Assembly: GCF_001571325.1 (NCBI RefSeq)
Contig: NZ_BCTO01000020.1
Span: 1 to 60,495, forward strand
Source: Delftia tsuruhatensis NBRC 16741
GTDB taxonomy: Bacteria > Pseudomonadota > Gammaproteobacteria > Burkholderiales > Burkholderiaceae_C
Direction of reading: 5' to 3'
DNA: 60,495 bases
The notes under the pieces were generated by a model. It had not been told where the DNA came from, searched no databases, and saw only the letters and a program-made list of their open reading frames with translations. Every line of letters starts with the position of its first letter. The stretch's first letter is position 1. The position numbers were made by a program, and so were the translations under genes. This document shows, piece by piece, positions 57,801 through 60,495 of the stretch.

Positions 57801-58595
57801 ATGTTGAAAGGCAAGACCGCCCTCGTGACCGGCTCGACCAGCGGCATCGGCCTCGGGATCGCGAAGGCGCTGGCCCGCCAGGGCGCCAATATCGTGCTCA
57901 ACGGTTTCGGCGATGTGGACGGCCCCCGTGCCGAAGTGCTGGCCGCAGGCCAGGCCGCCGGCGCCCAGGTCGCCTATCACGGCGCCGACATGAGCCGCGT
58001 GGCGGACATCGAGGACATGGTCCAGTACAGCGTGCGCAATTTCGGCCAGATCGACATCCTCGTGAACAATGCCGGCATCCAGCACGTGGCGCGCGTGGAA
58101 GACTTCCCGCCCGAGCGCTGGGACGCCATCATCGCCATCAACCTGTCCAGCGCCTTCCACACCTCGCGCCTGGTCCTGCCCATGATGCAGGCGGCCGATG
58201 GCGGCAAGGGCTGGGGCCGCATCATCAACGTGGCCTCGGTGCACGGCCTGGTGGGTTCGGCGCAGAAGTCTGCCTACGTGGCGGCCAAGCACGGCATTGT
58301 CGGGCTGACCAAGGTCACGGCGCTGGAGAACGCCACCTCCGGCATCACCTGCAACGCCATCTGCCCCGGCTGGGTGCTGACGCCACTGGTGCAAAAGCAG
58401 GTGGACGCCAAGGCCGAGCAGCACGGCATCAGCAACGAAGAAGCCAAGAAGCTGCTGCTGGGCGAGAAAGAGCCCTCCATGCAGTTCACCACGCCCGAGG
58501 AACTGGGCGAACTGGCGGTGTTCTTCTGCTCGCCCGCCGCAGCCAATGTGCGCGGCGTGGCCTGGAACATGGATGGCGGCTGGGCGGCGCAGTAA
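57801..58595 (+). CDS. 3-hydroxybutyrate dehydrogenase
   Basis: 264 aa classical SDR. NAD-binding GSTSGIG (11-17), NNAG (89-92), and catalytic N114, S146, Y159 and K163. The segment NAICPGWVLTPLVQKQVDAK and the 264-aa length are typical of D-3-hydroxybutyrate dehydrogenase, which oxidises 3-hydroxybutyrate to acetoacetate during PHB breakdown. GGAG lies 7 nt before the ATG. Ends at a strong terminator. Its presence agrees with phaR in the same window. Confidence 0.92.
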   Translation: MLKGKTALVTGSTSGIGLGIAKALARQGANIVLNGFGDVDGPRAEVLAAGQAAGAQVAYHGADMSRVADIEDMVQYSVRNFGQIDILVNNAGIQHVARVEDFPPERWDAIIAINLSSAFHTSRLVLPMMQAADGGKGWGRIINVASVHGLVGSAQKSAYVAAKHGIVGLTKVTALENATSGITCNAICPGWVLTPLVQKQVDAKAEQHGISNEEAKKLLLGEKEPSMQFTTPEELGELAVFFCSPAAANVRGVAWNMDGGWAAQ

Positions 58596-58618
58596 GCGCG
58601 CCAGCACCGGTTCACGTC

Positions 58619-58648
58619 AAAAAAGGAGCGCCACGGCGCTCCTTTTTT
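58619..58648. terminator. Bidirectional terminator between convergent genes
   Basis: Six A, then a 7-bp perfect stem GGAGCGC-CACG-GCGCTCC (58625-58642), then six T. It serves both the 3-hydroxybutyrate dehydrogenase gene and the convergent SIMPL gene. Confidence 0.9.
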
Positions 58649-58668
58649 CATGGGCGGCCCACGCCTGC

Positions 58669-59415
58669 TCAATACATCTGCACCGAGCCCGACACGTGGA
58701 CCATCACCTGCGCCTTGCCCGCTTCCACGGACACGGCATCCATTTCCGCGCCGGCGGCCTTGGCGGACATGGCCATCATGCGCGGACGCGGCATGGGCAC
58801 CGAGGTATCGCTGCTGCTCACGTTGACCTCGCGCAGGCTGTAGTTGGCAAAGCCGAAGCTCTTGGACAGCGTGGAGGCACGCTGCTTGAACTGCTCGATG
58901 GCCTTGGCCTGGGCCTCGCCTTCGACCTTTTCACGGGCCTCGCGCGACAGGCCGAAGCCCACTTGCGACAGCGTCATGTCCTGCACCTGGGCCGCCGTCT
59001 GCGTGATGCGCGCGAAGTCGCGGCCCTGCAGAAGAATCTCGGCGCGGCCCTGCCAGCCTTCCACCTTGTTGTCCTTGCCATAGCGCGGATAGATGCCGAA
59101 GCTGCCGGTGCTCACATCCATCTGGCCCGGCTGGGCGCTGCGCTTGGTCACGGCCATGGCGGCCTCGACCACCTTCTGCAGCTGGGACTGGACCGTGGCG
59201 GCATCACGCCCTTCGCGCGTGGCCGACAAGGTGGCGGTCAGCAGGTCCTGCACCACGTCCACCGAGCCTTCTGCAGACAACTGCACCACGTTGGCAGGCT
59301 GTGCCGGCGCCGTGGCGGCGTTCTGCGCCCAGGCACCGCTGGCACAGGCCAGCGCAGTGGCCGCGACCACGGACTTGACCCAGGGGCGGGACAGCTGTTT
59401 GGAAAGCTTGCTCAT
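58669..59415 (-). CDS. SIMPL (DUF541) domain periplasmic protein
   Basis: 248 aa. A signal peptide (SVVAATALACASGAWA, cleavage before QN about residue 31) precedes a SIMPL domain (VVQLSAEGSVDVVQDLLTAT, GFGLSREAREKVEGEAQAKA, VNVSSSD). Members include the Brucella BP26/OMP28 antigen and oxidative-stress-protective proteins. Periplasmic; the exact role is unknown. Single gene, convergent with the dehydrogenase. Confidence 0.88.
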   Translation of the reverse strand: MSKLSKQLSRPWVKSVVAATALACASGAWAQNAATAPAQPANVVQLSAEGSVDVVQDLLTATLSATREGRDAATVQSQLQKVVEAAMAVTKRSAQPGQMDVSTGSFGIYPRYGKDNKVEGWQGRAEILLQGRDFARITQTAAQVQDMTLSQVGFGLSREAREKVEGEAQAKAIEQFKQRASTLSKSFGFANYSLREVNVSSSDTSVPMPRPRMMAMSAKAAGAEMDAVSVEAGKAQVMVHVSGSVQMY

Positions 59416-59726
59416 GCGTTCACCCTTTGAAATGAAAGGTAGTTCAGGGATACAACTGCATGCCGCCCTTTCGCTACGGCATGCCGCCAGATGGTGACAG
59501 GTGTGGAGCCAAGCAGGCCTGCCGGCTCCTCCATTGACAACATTATTGCAACGATAAATGCATCAGCATGGAAAACCCATAGTTAAATATTCTAAAGACA
59601 CATTTTCCGTTCTAAATTTAAACGCAACATCTGTAACACACGGCAATATTTCGGGGGTTTGTCCAGACTTTTCGGCGCAAGCTGGTAACAATGGCGGCTG
59701 TTACAAATGACCGACCGAGGATGAAC
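59416..59726. promoter_or_regulatory. Divergent promoter region SIMPL gene / ompR
   Basis: 311 bp without a gene, AT-rich at 59525-59660. TGTAACA-type elements occur at 59632-59638 and as an inverted pair GTAACA-N8-TGTTAC (59685-59704) just before ompR. GTAACA is part of the OmpR box known from enterobacteria, so autoregulation is possible. A 10-bp direct repeat GCATGCCGCC near 59458-59490 has no evident role. Confidence 0.45.
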
Positions 59727-60458
59727 ATGGCCACTACGACCAACCGCACCGACAAGATCTTGGTGGTGGATGACGATGCGCGCATCCGCGACCTGCTGCG
59801 CCGCTACCTGACGCAGGAAGGCTTCGAGATCATGATTGCCGAAGATGGCAAGGCGCTGAACCGCATCCTGCTGCGCGAAACGGTGGACCTGATCGTGCTT
59901 GACCTGATGATGCCCGGCGAAGATGGCCTGTCCATCTGCCGCCGCCTGCGCTCGGCCAACGACCGCACGCCCATCATCATGCTGACCGCCAAGGGCGAGG
60001 ATGTGGACCGCATCGTAGGCCTGGAAGTGGGCGCCGACGACTACCTGGGCAAGCCCTTCAACCCGCGCGAACTGCTGGCCCGCATCCATGCCGTGCTGCG
60101 CCGCCGGCCGCCGCAGGAAGCGCCGGGCGCGCCTTCCGGCGACAACGAGGTGGTGAGCTTCGGCCCCTTCACCTTCGACCTGGGCACGCGCGTGCTGCAA
60201 AAGAACGGCGAGGAACTGCCGCTGACCACGGGCGAATTCGCCATGCTCAAGGCCCTGGTGCGCCACCCGCGCCAGCCGCTGTCGCGCGAGAAGCTGGCCC
60301 TGCTGGCGCGCGGCCGCGAGTTCGAGCCCTTCGACCGCAGCCTGGACGTGCAGGTCTCGCGCCTGCGCAAGCTGATCGAGGAAGATGCCGCCGCTCCGCG
60401 CTATATCCAGACGGTCTGGGGCGTCGGCTATGTGTTCGTACCGGACGGCGCGAACTGA
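59727..60458 (+). CDS. ompR: OmpR response regulator
   Basis: 243 aa. Receiver domain with DDD at 15-17, phospho-acceptor D59 (VLDLMMPGEDG) and K109 (YLGKPF), then a winged-helix Trans_reg_C domain (VVSFGPFTFDLGTRVLQKNG, LDVQVSRLRKLIEED, VWGVGYVFVP). Sequence and length follow OmpR rather than other family members. It is the osmolarity and envelope response partner of an EnvZ-type kinase, expected just to the right. Start 59727 has GAGG 6 nt upstream; the ATG at 59721 is too close to that site. Confidence 0.93.
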   Translation: MATTTNRTDKILVVDDDARIRDLLRRYLTQEGFEIMIAEDGKALNRILLRETVDLIVLDLMMPGEDGLSICRRLRSANDRTPIIMLTAKGEDVDRIVGLEVGADDYLGKPFNPRELLARIHAVLRRRPPQEAPGAPSGDNEVVSFGPFTFDLGTRVLQKNGEELPLTTGEFAMLKALVRHPRQPLSREKLALLARGREFEPFDRSLDVQVSRLRKLIEEDAAAPRYIQTVWGVGYVFVPDGAN

Positions 60459-60460
60459 AA

Positions 60461-60495
60461 TGCATCACCCCCTGAGGCGCTGCGCGCCTTCCCCC
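60461..60495. repeat. Partial REP-like hairpin repeat at the window edge
   Basis: The segment CCCCCTGAGGCGC-TGC-GCGCCTTCCCCC (about 60468-60495) contains GGCGC-TGC-GCGCC and reads like the intergenic palindromic repeats I recall from Comamonadaceae. An ATG at 60460 opens into it but runs off the window, so no gene is claimed. Confidence 0.4.

Overview
The window is chromosomal DNA of a GC-rich betaproteobacterium. I infer Burkholderiales, most likely Comamonadaceae (Delftia/Acidovorax/Comamonas-like). The reasons are a PhaR regulator and a 3-hydroxybutyrate dehydrogenase (polyhydroxybutyrate metabolism), the reductive uracil operon with an NCS1 permease, RelA, OmpR and a SIMPL protein in their usual form, and a hairpin repeat of a kind I recall from this family at the right edge. 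No species is claimed.

Layout. (1) 1-6149: end of a phage- or ICE-like element. A divergent switch (Cro/YdaS-like protein leftwards, LexA/S24-type repressor rightwards) sits on three operator copies, and two more copies overlap the promoter of a rightward operon of small genes and a large ParB-like protein. (2) About 6090-9060: a visibly AT-richer island with a coupled pair of leftward genes, a PD-(D/E)xK-type nuclease and an unknown winged-helix-like protein. (3) 9064-10072: two orphan genes between imperfect 24-bp repeats. (4) 10219-10758: phaR.

(5) 10967-44722: a leftward biosynthetic locus of about 34 kb. Order of transcription: a loading protein (acyl/AMP ligase, ketoreductase-like, carrier); a hybrid NRPS-PKS (C-A-T-C-A-T-KS-AT-KR-ACP); an NRPS (TubC dock-C-A-T-E-C-A-T-E-C); a CmlA-like diiron beta-hydroxylase. 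A second promoter then serves a DUF697-like protein, a type II thioesterase, an exported Cys-rich protein, a small membrane protein, a cyclic-peptide-type ABC exporter, an SPFH protein, an Sfp-type phosphopantetheinyl transferase and a second DUF697-like protein. Colinear reading predicts starter, a beta-Ala-like residue, an unassigned residue, a ketoreduced malonate unit, an unassigned D-residue and a D-Phe-like residue. Release by the terminal C domain is likely because no TE domain is present. I do not recognise this architecture as a described product; it is the strongest candidate for a new system here.

(6) 45370-54410: two identical tRNA-Val(GAC) genes enclose a complete uracil-to-beta-alanine operon (preT, preA, NCS1 permease, dihydropyrimidinase, beta-ureidopropionase-type hydrolase), its divergent TetR regulator and speG. 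(7) 54478-60495: core genes relA, an alpha/beta hydrolase, 3-hydroxybutyrate dehydrogenase, a SIMPL protein and ompR.
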